A stretch of 35,141 bases of DNA from Rhodocyclaceae bacterium (GCA_024709955.1 JANJVS010000097.1:1-35141), one strand, 5' to 3'. Positions 12,423 through 25,665 are shown, counted from the first letter of the stretch. The notes: a model not told the origin generated them from the sequence alone. Numbers and translations are program-made.

Positions 12423-13895
12423 TCAGCGCGGCAGGGTGCTGCTGCCCATCAGGAACTCATCCACCGCGCGGGCGCACTGGCGGCCTTCGCGGATGGCCCA
12501 GACGACCAGGGACTGGCCACGCCGCATGTCGCCGGCGGCGAACACCTTGGCGACGCTGGTGGCGTAGCAGCCGGCGCCATCGGTCGTGGCGGCGGCGTTG
12601 CCGCGCGCGTCCTTGGCGACGCCGAAGGCGTCGAGCATCGAGGCGACCGGGTTGGTGAAACCCATGGCGAGGAAGGCCAGGTCGGCCTTGATCTCGAACT
12701 CGGAACCGGGGATTTCCTTCATCTTTCCGTCGCTCCAGTCGAGGCGCACGCACTTGATGGCCTTGAGCTTGCCGTTCTCGCCGACGAATTCCTTGGTGGC
12801 GATCGACCAGTCGCGCTCGCAGCCCTCGTCGTGGGACGAGGAGGTGCGCAGCTTGTTCGGCCAGTAGGGCCAGACCGCCGACTTGTCCTCCTTGACGGGC
12901 GGCCGGGGCAGCAGCTCGATCTGGGTGATCGCGGCGGCACCGTGGCGGTTGGAGGTGCCGACGCAGTCGGAGCCGGTATCGCCGCCGCCGATGACGACGA
13001 CGTGCTTGCCCTGGGCGGAGATCGGGTTCTTCTTGCCGCCCTTCTGGCCGGCATTGACTTCCTTGTTCTGCGGGATCAGGAATTCGAGGGCGAAATGCAC
13101 GCCGTCGAGCTCGCGACCGGGCACCGGCAGGTCGCGCGGCGTTTCGGAACCACCGGCGAGGACCACCGCGTCAAAGTCCTTCATCAGCTTGGCCGGGGCG
13201 ACGACCTTGGTGGCGTCGTTCACCACGCCCTTGGGCATGTCGGTGCCGACCAGGGTCTTGAGCTGGAACTTGACGCCCTCGGCCTTGAGCTGGGCGGCGC
13301 GCCACTCGATCAGGCGCTTGTCGAGCTTGAAATCGGGGATGCCGTAGCGCAGCAGGCCACCGATGGCGTCGTTCTTCTCGAACACCGTGACGTCATGGCC
13401 GGCGCGCGCCAGCTGCTGGGCGGCGGCCAGGCCCGCCGGGCCGGAGCCGACGACGGCGACCTTCTTGCCGGTCTTGCGGGCGGCCGGCCGCGGCACGACC
13501 CAGCCGTTCTCGCCGGCCTTGTCGATGATCGCGTGCTCGATGGACTTGATGCCCACCGGCTCGGCGTTCACACCGAGCGTGCAAGCGGCCTCGCAGGGCG
13601 CGGGGCAGATGCGGCTGGTGAACTCGGGGAAGTTGTTGGTCGAGTGCAGCGTGTCGATCGCCTCGCGCCACTTGCCCTTGTAGACCAGGTCGTTCCAGTC
13701 GGGGATGAGGTTATTGACCGGGCAGCCGCTGTTGCAGAACGGGATGCCGCAGTCCATGCAGCGCGCACCCTGGGTCTTGGCCTCGTCGTCCTTGAGGTGG
13801 CCGACGAACTCCCGGTAGTGCCTGAGCCGCTGCTCGACGGGTTCGTAGCTCTCGGCGAGACGTTCGAATTCGAGGAATCCAGTGGGCTTGCCCAT
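12423..13895 (-). CDS. gltD: Glutamate synthase (NADPH) small subunit
   Basis: A 490-residue FAD- and Fe-S-containing subunit that passes electrons from NADPH to GltB for glutamate synthesis. The N-terminal 4Fe-4S domain has [13 protein letters not shown] (Cys46, 49, 54, 58) and CPAPCEAAC (Cys97, 101, 105). The FAD Rossmann motif [12 protein letters not shown] is at 148-159 and the NADPH-site GGGDTG is near 300. The start at 13895 ([10 protein letters not shown]) matches the family; the frame stays open to a TTG at 13922 only because the intergenic repeat reads through. GGAGG from that repeat lies 7 nt upstream. It follows gltB by 112 nt of repeat-rich spacer and is closed by a terminator. 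Confidence 0.97.
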   Translation of the reverse strand: MGKPTGFLEFERLAESYEPVEQRLRHYREFVGHLKDDEAKTQGARCMDCGIPFCNSGCPVNNLIPDWNDLVYKGKWREAIDTLHSTNNFPEFTSRICPAPCEAACTLGVNAEPVGIKSIEHAIIDKAGENGWVVPRPAARKTGKKVAVVGSGPAGLAAAQQLARAGHDVTVFEKNDAIGGLLRYGIPDFKLDKRLIEWRAAQLKAEGVKFQLKTLVGTDMPKGVVNDATKVVAPAKLMKDFDAVVLAGGSETPRDLPVPGRELDGVHFALEFLIPQNKEVNAGQKGGKKNPISAQGKHVVVIGGGDTGSDCVGTSNRHGAAAITQIELLPRPPVKEDKSAVWPYWPNKLRTSSSHDEGCERDWSIATKEFVGENGKLKAIKCVRLDWSDGKMKEIPGSEFEIKADLAFLAMGFTNPVASMLDAFGVAKDARGNAAATTDGAGCYATSVAKVFAAGDMRRGQSLVVWAIREGRQCARAVDEFLMGSSTLPR

Positions 13896-13899
13896 TATG

Positions 13900-13930
13900 C
13901 TGCCTCCGCAGGGCCGCCCCAAGGGGGCAG
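13900..13930. repeat. Intergenic stem-loop repeat, copy 2, carrying the gltD ribosome-binding site
   Basis: Arms CTGCCTCC (13900-13907) and GGGGGCAG (13923-13930) pair with one G-T wobble. Bases 13901-13924 are identical to 10865-10888 before glmS. On the minus strand GGAGG (13903-13907) stands 7 nt before the gltD ATG. Confidence 0.8.
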
Positions 13931-13945
13931 CAGATCAATAACACA

Positions 13946-14003
13946 CGAGCATCGCTCGCTCAAAGTCTCCCCCTTCCTCGGGAAGGGGGCTGGGGGGAAG
14001 GGG
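13946..14003. repeat. Stem-loops in the gltB-gltD spacer
   Basis: A small hairpin CGAGC-ATC-GCTCG (13946-13958) is followed by a perfect 9-bp stem CCCCCTTCC (13969-13977) with GGAAGGGGG (13981-13989), loop 3 nt. A further G-rich arm runs 13991-14003. No T-run follows on the minus strand, so this is not an intrinsic terminator; it looks like a dispersed REP-like element that could stabilise or process the gltBD message. Confidence 0.6.
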
Positions 14004-14007
14004 GACA

Positions 14008-18639
<4,632 letters not shown>

Positions 18640-18663
18640 GCGGTTCCTGGAAGTACGGCCGTC

Positions 18664-18690
18664 AAAAAAGCCGGGGCTTACAGCCCCGGC
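18664..18690 (-). terminator. Intrinsic terminator in the gltB leader
   Basis: On the minus strand a perfect 9-bp stem (18682-18690 with 18670-18678, 3-nt loop) is followed by six T (18669-18664). It lies 24 nt before the gltB ATG and 113 nt after the gdhA stop. It may simply end the gdhA message, but the only recognisable gltB promoter lies upstream of it. Confidence 0.85.
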
Positions 18691-18716
18691 GTAGCTAAAC
18701 TGCAGGCGAACCGCCA

Positions 18717-18745
18717 AATATACCGATATTCAGACCCTGGCTCAA
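18717..18745 (-). promoter_or_regulatory. Predicted sigma-70 promoter of gltB
   Basis: TTGAGC (18740-18745) and TATATT (18717-18722) on the minus strand are 17 nt apart. The start point would be near 18710, giving a leader of about 70 nt that contains the terminator hairpin. A 4-bp hairpin (18705-18715) could form at the 5' end of the RNA. No leader peptide beginning with ATG is seen. Confidence 0.55.
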
Positions 18746-18756
18746 TACCTCCCCGT

Positions 18757-18788
18757 GGCGAGCTGGCGCTCGCCGGTCCGCGGACCGG
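18757..18788. promoter_or_regulatory. Paired palindromes between gdhA and gltB
   Basis: GGCGAGC-TGGC-GCTCGCC (18757-18774) is a perfect 7-bp stem-loop, and 18773-18788 is a perfect 16-bp palindrome (CCGGTCCG/CGGACCGG). They lie between the gdhA stop and the gltB -35. Possible roles are mRNA 3'-end protection for gdhA or an operator for gltB. There is no T-run, so they are not terminators. Confidence 0.4.
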
Positions 18789-18803
18789 AAGCATGACGCG
18801 CCA

Positions 18804-20144
18804 TCAATAGATGCCTTGCAGCGTCATCGCATCGGCTACCTTGACGAAGCCGGCGATATTGGCGCCCGCGACATAATTGACGAAACCGTCCTTCTCGCCG
18901 AAGCGCACGCAGTTGGCGTGAATGTCGCGCATGATGACGTGCAGGCGGTCATCGACCTCCTCGCGCTCCCAGGGCAGGCGCATGGCGTTCTGGGTCATCT
19001 CCAATCCGGACGTCGCGACGCCGCCGGCGTTCGATGCCTTGCCCGGCGCGTAAAGAATCTTCGCGGCGAGGAAGACATCCACCGCCTCAAGGGTCGACGG
19101 CATGTTGGCGCCCTCGGCGACGCACTTGACGCCGTTCTTCACCAGTTCGCGGGCATCGTCGCCGTCCAGCTCGTTCTGCGTCGCGCAGGGAAGCGCGATA
19201 TCCACCGGCACGCCCCAGGGCCGCTTGCCGGGCACGTACTCAAGTCCGAGCCGCTCCGCGTATTCGGCAACGCGTCCATAGTGGTTGTTCTTGATGTCCA
19301 TCAGGATATCGAGCTTTTCGCGCGTGAAACCGGCCTCGTCGATCACCGTTCCCTGGGAGTCGGAACAGGTCACCACCTTGCCGCCCAGTTCGAGGATTTT
19401 CTCGATCGCGTATTGGGCGACGTTGCCCGAGCCGGAAACCGAGACCCGCATGCCGTCGAAGGACATGTCCTTGCGCGCCAGCATGTCCTGGACGAAATAC
19501 ACCAGGCCGTAGCCGGTCGCTTCCGGACGGATCAGGCTGCCGCCGAAGGACATGCCCTTGCCGGTGAACACGCAGGCGGCGCTGTTGGACAGCTTCTTCA
19601 TCATGCCGGCCATGAAACCCACCTCGCGACCGCCGACGCCGATGTCGCCCGCCGGAATGTCGGTATCCGGCCCGAGATGGCGATGGAGCTCGATCATCAG
19701 CGCCTGACAGAAGCGCATCACCTCGTCGCGGCTCTTGCCTTTCGGGTCGAAATCGGCCCCGCCCTTGCCGCCGCCCATCGGCAGCGTCGTCAGCGCATTC
19801 TTGAAGGTTTGCTCGAAAGCGAGGAACTTGAGGATGGAGAGATTCACGGAAGGATGGAAACGCATGCCGCCCTTGAAGGGTCCGATCGCGGAATTGTGCT
19901 GGATGCGGAAGGCGCGATTCACATGGCTGGCACCCTTGTCATCGGTCCAGGCGACGCGGAACTGGATCACCCGCTCCGGCTCGACCAGGCGCTCAAGCAG
20001 GGCGGCCTCCGCATAGCGCGGATTGGCGCTGATGAAGCCCCACAAGCTGCCCATCACCTCCTCCACCGCCTGGAGAAACTCCGGCTGGTTGGGATCCCGC
20101 GCCCGGACATAGTCCATGAAATCAGACAGATTCTTGTATTTCAC
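18804..20144 (-). CDS. gdhA: NADP-specific glutamate dehydrogenase
   Basis: A 446-residue hexameric-type enzyme that aminates 2-oxoglutarate with ammonia and NADPH. The substrate-binding domain contains KGGMRFHPSV (91-100) and the catalytic-lysine motif PMGGGKGGADF (Lys127). The nucleotide-binding domain has VSGSGNVAQYA near 235. The length matches bacterial GdhA. It starts at a GTG (20144) with AAGGGAG about 6 nt upstream. It has its own promoter and a striking dyad over the start point. Downstream are gltB and gltD, the competing high-affinity route, so opposite nitrogen regulation is expected (inference). Confidence 0.97.
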   Translation of the reverse strand: MKYKNLSDFMDYVRARDPNQPEFLQAVEEVMGSLWGFISANPRYAEAALLERLVEPERVIQFRVAWTDDKGASHVNRAFRIQHNSAIGPFKGGMRFHPSVNLSILKFLAFEQTFKNALTTLPMGGGKGGADFDPKGKSRDEVMRFCQALMIELHRHLGPDTDIPAGDIGVGGREVGFMAGMMKKLSNSAACVFTGKGMSFGGSLIRPEATGYGLVYFVQDMLARKDMSFDGMRVSVSGSGNVAQYAIEKILELGGKVVTCSDSQGTVIDEAGFTREKLDILMDIKNNHYGRVAEYAERLGLEYVPGKRPWGVPVDIALPCATQNELDGDDARELVKNGVKCVAEGANMPSTLEAVDVFLAAKILYAPGKASNAGGVATSGLEMTQNAMRLPWEREEVDDRLHVIMRDIHANCVRFGEKDGFVNYVAGANIAGFVKVADAMTLQGIY

Positions 20145-20180
20145 GCTGCACTCCCTTGTAAATATCCATCAGGATCAAGC

Positions 20181-20216
20181 CGCCCCAACGCGGTGCGAGC
20201 GCACCAAAGTGGGGCG
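20181..20216. promoter_or_regulatory. 36-bp dyad over the gdhA start point, two NtrC-like sites
   Basis: The outer arms CGCCCCA/TGGGGCG (20181-20187, 20210-20216) and inner arms GGTGCG/CGCACC (20192-20197, 20200-20205) make a nested palindrome. Read as protein sites it is GCCCCA-ACG-CGGTGC (20182-20196) and GCACCA-AAG-TGGGGC (20201-20215). The NtrC-type consensus is GCACCA-N3-TGGTGC, which the two sites differ from at two bases and one base. It covers the predicted +1 and the first 30 nt of the message, a repressor position. Confidence 0.5.
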
Positions 20217-20220
20217 ATCC

Positions 20221-20249
20221 ACTATACTCAGCCATCGATAAATGCGCAA
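20221..20249 (-). promoter_or_regulatory. Predicted sigma-70 promoter of gdhA
   Basis: TTGCGC (20244-20249) and TATAGT (20221-20226) on the minus strand are separated by 17 nt. The start point is expected near 20214 and the leader is about 70 nt. No sigma-54 motif (TGGCAC-N5-TTGC) was found in this gap. Confidence 0.6.
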
Positions 20250-20265
20250 CAGAAATAAACAGCCT

Positions 20266-22797
20266 CTATGCCGTGACGGTGACCGTCTGGCGCTCGGCAT
20301 CCGCATAGAGGGCGACATCCGCGGGGAGATCGACGACCCGGACGGTCTCCGCGAACTTCCACGCTTCCGGCAGCAGTTCGCAAAGGCGATTGGGCCACTC
20401 CAGTATCCGTCGCTCGTCCAGACGGTTGCCGGCACGGTCGGGAAACAGCGCGAAGTAGAGCATGTCCGCCTCGATCAATTCGTTGAGGAAGTGGGTGCCC
20501 AGCGAGACATCGGGAACAAGGTTGTCGTTCATGGCGACGATTTCGCAGAGCGCCGCGACCTGATTGATCTCATTGAACGAGACCGGCAAGCCCAGCCAGG
20601 GATCGCGCGTGCCCCAGCGGCCAGGACCGAGCATCAGGAGCCTTCTGCCGACGCTGGCGCGATTGATGGCGCCGATCAGGCGGGCCACCGCTAGCCGCTC
20701 GTGCTGATTCATCGCGCCGTAACGGGAGCTGACGACATGGACCAGCCGATCGGGGCGAATCACCCGGCCGGGACCGATCACGGCGCCCTGCGCATCGATA
20801 AGGCGCGGCGCGCCAGGCGGCGGTCTCACGCTCACCCCGCCATCCATGCTACGCACCTGCAGCGGCCGGCATTGCAGCAGATTTATGCGGTACTCGTCAC
20901 CGGGCAGCACGTTCAGCGCGAACTCGATCTCCACCGGATGGCGGTAGGCGGACTGCAACTGGTCCAGCATCTCGCGCATGTCGGCGACGAAGGGAGTTTC
21001 TCCGAGCAGGCGCTCGAAGGTCAGGAATGCCGGCCGGCCGGCATCCTCGCGCGTGGTGAACAAGGCCAGCGGATAACCCTCCTGCTCCTTGACCATTTCG
21101 GTGAATGGCCCGCTGGTGATGCGGTTCGCCTCCAGGTCCAGCGCATCCATGCGCCGCTGGGTATGGCGCGCGATATCACCGAAACTGGTTTCCGGACGCA
21201 GCTCCGGCGCGTTCAACGCCACCAGCCGCGTGTAGTCGTCGTCCGCCCGGTCCACGGCGCGCGTCCCCAGCCCCGCCACGAGGCGAATCACCCCGGCGCG
21301 CATGTCGATGCGTGGATTCCATGGATATGGATTGAGGGAAAGGCCGACGCCGGCGGCATGCGGGTTGAAATAGCGCCCTCCCACGGTGCCCGAGACGCGC
21401 ATGATCAGGACCGCCATCCGCTCACTCTCGCCCAACAGACCGCGCCGCAAGCGATAGCGCAGGGCCTGTTCGCCCATGCTGCTGGCGTACACCAGCCGAA
21501 CGGCATCGAGAAGCTCGGCCAGGCGCGTCCGCCAGGGGCCGCGGTTAGCGCAGAACACGCTGTCGTATTGGCCGGCGAAGGCATTGCCGTAGCGATCCTC
21601 GAGCAGGGAGCTGGAGCGCACGATGAATGGCCATTCGCCGAAGTAATCGAGCATCCCCTCGAACTGGCGGATGATGGTCGGCGAAAACGTCCCGGCCATG
21701 ATGCGTTCTCGCGCCACGGCCACCTCATCCAGGAAAATCTCCGGATCGCGCTGGCGGTGCCGCATCCACCACAGGCCGTTATGCACGAGGAAGGTATCGT
21801 ACACCTCGGTGCCGATATAGAAGGAGTCGTGCGCCTCCAGACGGCCATGGATTTCGGGCGCATTCTTGCGCAGCACCGCACGTGCGATCAGCATCCCGAG
21901 TGCCTTGCCGCCGATGCTGCCGCACCCGATCATGCGCGCGCGCACCGCCAGCAGATCATCCAGGGTCAGGTATTCGTCGATCAACAGCGACATGCCGGGA
22001 TCCGCGGGAAACAACAGCCGCTTGAGTCGCGCGAACCACTCGTATTCAGCGGGATCCGGATACCCCGCGCGGCGCGCGGCAGCCGCCGGCTTCGCCGCCG
22101 CGAACAGCTTTTGCCAGTGACCGACGACGGGATCGTCCTCCAGCCCGGGCCATTGCGAATTGGCCAGAATCTCGGAAACCGTGCCGCTGTCGGTGACCGG
22201 CCGGAAGCGATCCCCCTCCTCCCAGGCGTGAATCAGGTTCATCGCGGCGGCGGAGCGATGCTGCACCTTGATCGGGCGGATGTAGAGGCGCGCGCGGCAA
22301 TGGAAAACATCCAGAAGGAACTGCGTGGTTTCGGTGATCACGCCTATCCCGGCGGGCGCGTGGACGTTCCGATAAACGGCGAAATAGGTGACCGTCTCGA
22401 GATCGAATAGCCGGGGGCAGGTCAGCTTGAAGAAATTGCCCATCATGCGATCCGATTGCCAGGCTTCGGCCAGGCTGGACAGGCAATCGAAGATGTACTG
22501 GGTTTCGCGTCCGGCGGCCTCGATCACTGCATGCACGGCTTCGACGAAGGCATCAAAGCCCAGCGTCGGATCGGCGCAATGGGTCTCGACCCCGGACAGC
22601 AATGGGGCATGATCGGCAAAACGGAAATAAATCAGTCGCCGGCCGCGCGCCAGCGCCGCCTCCGCATACGGCCTCACCAGCGCGCGATATTCCTCCAACG
22701 ACTGTATGTGCCAGACGATGTTGTCGCCTGGCCTAATGCCGGACAAGACCGTATCCAGCCCTGACAGGCCGGTGGTCGGTACGTAGCGTTCCGCCAT
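20266..22797 (-). CDS. KaiC-like domain fused to PPDK/PEP-synthase N-terminal nucleotide-binding domain
   Basis: An 843-residue cytoplasmic protein. Residues about 6-180 look like a KaiC/RecA fold (TGLSGLDTVLSGIRPGD at 9-25, YIFDCLSSLAEAW at 101-113). The Walker A position reads GDNIVWHI, with no GKT/S, so this domain probably does not hydrolyse ATP. Residues about 290-800 carry a pyruvate-phosphate-dikinase N-terminal (ATP-grasp) domain: GGKALGM at 296-302 and the family signature IVRSSSLLEDRYGNAFAGQY at 392-411. The phosphohistidine domain and the PEP/pyruvate barrel of true PpsA/PPDK are missing, so it cannot be a complete enzyme of that type. Its substrate is unknown. The ATG at 22797 is 5 nt after GGGAG; another ATG is at 22800. 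It follows dgt by 72 nt and precedes gdhA. Confidence 0.75.
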   Translation of the reverse strand: MAERYVPTTGLSGLDTVLSGIRPGDNIVWHIQSLEEYRALVRPYAEAALARGRRLIYFRFADHAPLLSGVETHCADPTLGFDAFVEAVHAVIEAAGRETQYIFDCLSSLAEAWQSDRMMGNFFKLTCPRLFDLETVTYFAVYRNVHAPAGIGVITETTQFLLDVFHCRARLYIRPIKVQHRSAAAMNLIHAWEEGDRFRPVTDSGTVSEILANSQWPGLEDDPVVGHWQKLFAAAKPAAAARRAGYPDPAEYEWFARLKRLLFPADPGMSLLIDEYLTLDDLLAVRARMIGCGSIGGKALGMLIARAVLRKNAPEIHGRLEAHDSFYIGTEVYDTFLVHNGLWWMRHRQRDPEIFLDEVAVARERIMAGTFSPTIIRQFEGMLDYFGEWPFIVRSSSLLEDRYGNAFAGQYDSVFCANRGPWRTRLAELLDAVRLVYASSMGEQALRYRLRRGLLGESERMAVLIMRVSGTVGGRYFNPHAAGVGLSLNPYPWNPRIDMRAGVIRLVAGLGTRAVDRADDDYTRLVALNAPELRPETSFGDIARHTQRRMDALDLEANRITSGPFTEMVKEQEGYPLALFTTREDAGRPAFLTFERLLGETPFVADMREMLDQLQSAYRHPVEIEFALNVLPGDEYRINLLQCRPLQVRSMDGGVSVRPPPGAPRLIDAQGAVIGPGRVIRPDRLVHVVSSRYGAMNQHERLAVARLIGAINRASVGRRLLMLGPGRWGTRDPWLGLPVSFNEINQVAALCEIVAMNDNLVPDVSLGTHFLNELIEADMLYFALFPDRAGNRLDERRILEWPNRLCELLPEAWKFAETVRVVDLPADVALYADAERQTVTVTA

Positions 22798-22869
22798 CAT
22801 CTCTCCCGAGCATTGCGATTCGAGCACATCCCGCGACGCACGAAGGCAAGCCGGCGACATCGCCAGCCG

Positions 22870-24003
22870 CTAGATCTCGCCTATCGCGAAGAGACGCCGG
22901 TGCTCCTTGATCGCGTAGCGATCCGTCATCCCAGCGATATAGTCCGCGATGGCCCGCGGCATGCCTTCCTGGTGCCCCAGCTCCTGACTCTGCGGCGGTA
23001 GCAGGCGGGCATCGGACATGAAGGCGGCGAACAAGTCGCAGATGATCCGGCGCGCCTTCGTCGTCATTCGCAGGACCTGGTAGTGGCGATAGAGTCGCTC
23101 GCGCAGGAAGGACTTCAGCTCGCGGTTCTCCGCCTGCATTTCCGCGGTGAAGCCGACCAGGGGGGGCGCGGCCTCGACATCCGCGCAGGTCTTCACGCCA
23201 TGTGCCGCGATGCGTGCGGCCGTCTCCGACAGCAGATCGGTGACCTGGGCGTCGATCATGCGGCGCACGGTCTCGTGGATCAGGCGTCTGCCGGCGAGGC
23301 TTGGAAACTCCGCGCATGCCTCGGCGGCATGGCGCGCAAAGAGGCTGATGCCCGTGAGCTGCTCCTGCGTGATCAGCCCCGCGCGCAGACCGTCATCCAC
23401 ATCGTGGTTGTTGTAGGCGATCTCGTCGGCCAGGTTGCAGATCTGCGCCTCCAGCGAAGGGCGGCGGTCATGGATGAAACGCGCCCCCAGATCGCCCAGT
23501 TCCCGCGCCTTCGCAGGCGCGCAATGCTTGAGAATGCCCGCACGCGTCTCGAACATCAGGTTGAGGCCGTCGAATGCACCATAGCGCTCCTCAAGCCGGT
23601 CGACGATGCGCAAGGACTGCAGGTTATGCTCGAACCCTCCGTGCTCGGCCATGCATTCGTTCAATGCATCCTGACCAGCATGGCCGAAGGGGGTATGCCC
23701 CAGATCATGAGCCAGGGCGATCGCCTCGGTCAGATCGTCGTTGAGTCCAAGCGCCCGGGCAATCGAGCGCGCGATCTGGGCCACCTCGATCGAGTGGGTC
23801 AGCCGGGTGCGGAACAGATCGCCCTCGTGATTGACGAAGACCTGCGTCTTGTATTCGAGACGGCGAAAAGCCGTCGAATGAATGATCCGGTCGCGGTCGC
23901 GCTGGAATTCGCCCCGCACCTTCGGGCGGGGCTCCGGCCGGTCCCGGCCCCGGGAGCGCCCCTCGGCAACCGCGTATGGCCTCAGTTCATTCACAACAGG
24001 CAT
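22870..24003 (-). CDS. dgt: dGTPase-like HD-domain triphosphohydrolase
   Basis: A 377-residue HD-superfamily enzyme of the deoxyguanosinetriphosphate triphosphohydrolase-like group, which splits dNTPs to deoxynucleoside plus triphosphate. The metal site is visible: His70 in RLTHSIEV, His99-Asp100 in [10 protein letters not shown], and a distal Asp in [22 protein letters not shown] (45-55) is also typical. It starts inside the 3' end of aroB (17-bp overlap), so it is translationally linked to aroB. The aroB-dgt pairing is common in betaproteobacteria. The length is that of the shorter dgt-like subfamily, not the roughly 505-residue E. coli Dgt, so the preferred nucleotide is not certain. Confidence 0.93.
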   Translation of the reverse strand: MPVVNELRPYAVAEGRSRGRDRPEPRPKVRGEFQRDRDRIIHSTAFRRLEYKTQVFVNHEGDLFRTRLTHSIEVAQIARSIARALGLNDDLTEAIALAHDLGHTPFGHAGQDALNECMAEHGGFEHNLQSLRIVDRLEERYGAFDGLNLMFETRAGILKHCAPAKARELGDLGARFIHDRRPSLEAQICNLADEIAYNNHDVDDGLRAGLITQEQLTGISLFARHAAEACAEFPSLAGRRLIHETVRRMIDAQVTDLLSETAARIAAHGVKTCADVEAAPPLVGFTAEMQAENRELKSFLRERLYRHYQVLRMTTKARRIICDLFAAFMSDARLLPPQSQELGHQEGMPRAIADYIAGMTDRYAIKEHRRLFAIGEI

Positions 24004-25078
24004 CGATCGCCGCCCGGATCTCGTCCGGCGGCGTATCCGCCCAGGTCACCGCCTCGCCTAGACGCTTGAGCAGCACGAGGCGCAGGCGGCCCGCCAGAAC
24101 CTTTTTGTCGTGCGCCATCAGTTCGAGGTACCGGTCAGCCCCGAGCGCGGGTCCGCGCACGGGCAATTGCGCCCGGTTCAACAGCGCCCTTACCCGCGCG
24201 ACGTCGCTCCCCGCGAGCCAACCCAGGCGGCGCGAAAGTTCGGCGGCCATCATCGTCCCGGCCGCGACCGCTTCGCCGTGCAGCCACTCTCCATAGCCGA
24301 TGCCGGTTTCGATGGCATGACCAAAAGTGTGCCCGAGGTTGAGCAAGGCACGACCGCCCTCTTTCGCGGTCTCCAGTTCGTCGCCAGCCACGACCTCCGC
24401 CTTGTTGGCGCAGGAGCGTTCTATCGCGTGGGACAACGCGGCGGCATCCCTGGCCAGCAAGGCGTCCATATGCGCCTCGAGCCACTCAAGGAAGGGCAGA
24501 TCGCGGATCAACCCATACTTGATGACCTCGGCCAGTCCGGCCGACAGCTCCCGGTCCGGCAAAGTCTTCAGCGTGTCTGTATCGGCCAGCACCAGACGCG
24601 GCTGCCAGAATGCGCCGATCATGTTCTTGCCGCGCGGGTGGTTGATGCCGGTCTTCCCCCCCACGGACGAATCCACCTGAGCGAGCAGGGTCGTCGGCAC
24701 CTGGATGAAGGGTACGCCGCGCTGGTACGTGGCCGCCGCGAACCCCGCGAGATCGCCGATCACGCCGCCCCCCAGGGCGACCACCGTGGTGGTGCGGTCG
24801 CAGCGCTCCGCGAGGAGGGTGTCGTGAATGCGGTTCAAGCTATCCCACTGCTTCGTGGCCTCGCCATCCGGCAGGATCACGGAGCAAACCCGGACCCCGG
24901 CCTCCTGTAACGGGCGCACCAGCCGTTCCAGATAAAGCGGTGCCACCACTTCGTTGCTGACGACGGCGACGCGCGGCGACGCCAGGCGGGCAAGCATCTT
25001 TCCCGCATCGTCGATCAATCCAGGCCCGATCAGGATTGGGTAGGTCCGCTCGCCAAGGGCAACGTTCAGTTCTCGCAT
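23987..25078 (-). CDS. aroB: 3-dehydroquinate synthase
   Basis: A 363-residue NAD- and metal-dependent enzyme, second step of the shikimate pathway, forming 3-dehydroquinate from DAHP. The NAD-binding motif [11 protein letters not shown] is at 103-113. Metal ligands are Glu184 (GLAEVIKYG), His250 (NLGHTFGH) and His267 (WLHGEA). [19 protein letters not shown] (142-160) is also diagnostic. Its ATG overlaps the end of aroK by 13 bp and its end overlaps dgt by 17 bp, so the three genes form a tightly packed operon. Confidence 0.97.
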   Translation of the reverse strand: MRELNVALGERTYPILIGPGLIDDAGKMLARLASPRVAVVSNEVVAPLYLERLVRPLQEAGVRVCSVILPDGEATKQWDSLNRIHDTLLAERCDRTTTVVALGGGVIGDLAGFAAATYQRGVPFIQVPTTLLAQVDSSVGGKTGINHPRGKNMIGAFWQPRLVLADTDTLKTLPDRELSAGLAEVIKYGLIRDLPFLEWLEAHMDALLARDAAALSHAIERSCANKAEVVAGDELETAKEGGRALLNLGHTFGHAIETGIGYGEWLHGEAVAAGTMMAAELSRRLGWLAGSDVARVRALLNRAQLPVRGPALGADRYLELMAHDKKVLAGRLRLVLLKRLGEAVTWADTPPDEIRAAIDACCE

Positions 25079-25593
25079 TTTTTTCCCATCTCGGTCTCTA
25101 TCAGCGCCAGCACACCAGCGGGATCCCCCCCCGCCTCGATAACCACGTCCGCCACCTCACGATAAAGCGGATCGCGCCGCTCGACAAGCTCGGTGATTCG
25201 CCGCAGGGGGTCTGCCACCTGCAGCAAGGGACGGTTGCGGTCATGCCGGGTCCGGGCGTAGAGCAATTCCGGAGGGGCATGCAGGTATACGACCAAGCCG
25301 GCCCGCTGCATCGCGGCACGATTCCGCGGGTCCAATACGACACCGCCGCCGGTGGCGACCACCCGTCCACCCGACTTCGTCAATTCTGCCAGAACCCGCG
25401 CTTCGCGCTGCCGAAAGCCAGCCTCCCCCTCGATCTCGAATATGGTCGGAATCGACACGCCGGTGCGCGCCTCGATTTCATGATCGAGATCGACGAACTC
25501 GCAGTTCAGGCGCCGCGCCAACTTCCTGCCGACAGTCGTCTTGCCGGCTCCCATCATGCCTATCAGGCAGCAGCCGATGTTTCTTTTAGCCAT
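25066..25593 (-). CDS. aroK: Shikimate kinase
   Basis: A 175-residue P-loop kinase that phosphorylates shikimate. Walker A is [11 protein letters not shown] (12-22), the shikimate-binding Asp is in DLDHEIE, GGGVV lies near 80, and the LID Arg is in RNRPLL. The ATG at 25593 gives the standard N-terminus (MAKRNIGCC); an upstream TTG at 25632 would begin inside the preceding terminator's tail. No strong Shine-Dalgarno sequence is seen. It overlaps aroB by 13 bp. Only about 40 nt separate it from the upstream terminator, so no promoter of its own is recognisable. Confidence 0.96.
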   Translation of the reverse strand: MAKRNIGCCLIGMMGAGKTTVGRKLARRLNCEFVDLDHEIEARTGVSIPTIFEIEGEAGFRQREARVLAELTKSGGRVVATGGGVVLDPRNRAAMQRAGLVVYLHAPPELLYARTRHDRNRPLLQVADPLRRITELVERRDPLYREVADVVIEAGGDPAGVLALIETEMGKKCEN

Positions 25594-25633
25594 TAGCCGT
25601 ATCGCCAGCGAGGGCCTGCCGCCCGCACCCAAG

Positions 25634-25665
25634 AAAAAGGCAGGCTGGCCCCGGGCCAGCCTGCC
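25634..25665 (-). terminator. Intrinsic terminator between the Ig-like repeat protein and aroK
   Basis: A perfect 12-bp stem (25654-25665 with 25639-25650, 3-nt loop) is followed on the minus strand by TTTTTCTT (25638-25631). It lies 15 nt after the upstream stop codon and 40 nt before the aroK ATG. Confidence 0.92.

Noticed and set aside
20145-20265. A sigma-54 promoter for gdhA, expected if NtrC activates
   Set aside because: No TGGCAC-N5-TTGC-like motif is present in the gap, and the NtrC-like sites overlap the sigma-70 start point, which fits repression better.
22861-22869. Possible extension of the KaiC/PPDK-domain protein to a start at 22860
   Set aside because: The extra 21 residues have no family likeness, and GGGAG is correctly spaced for the ATG at 22797.
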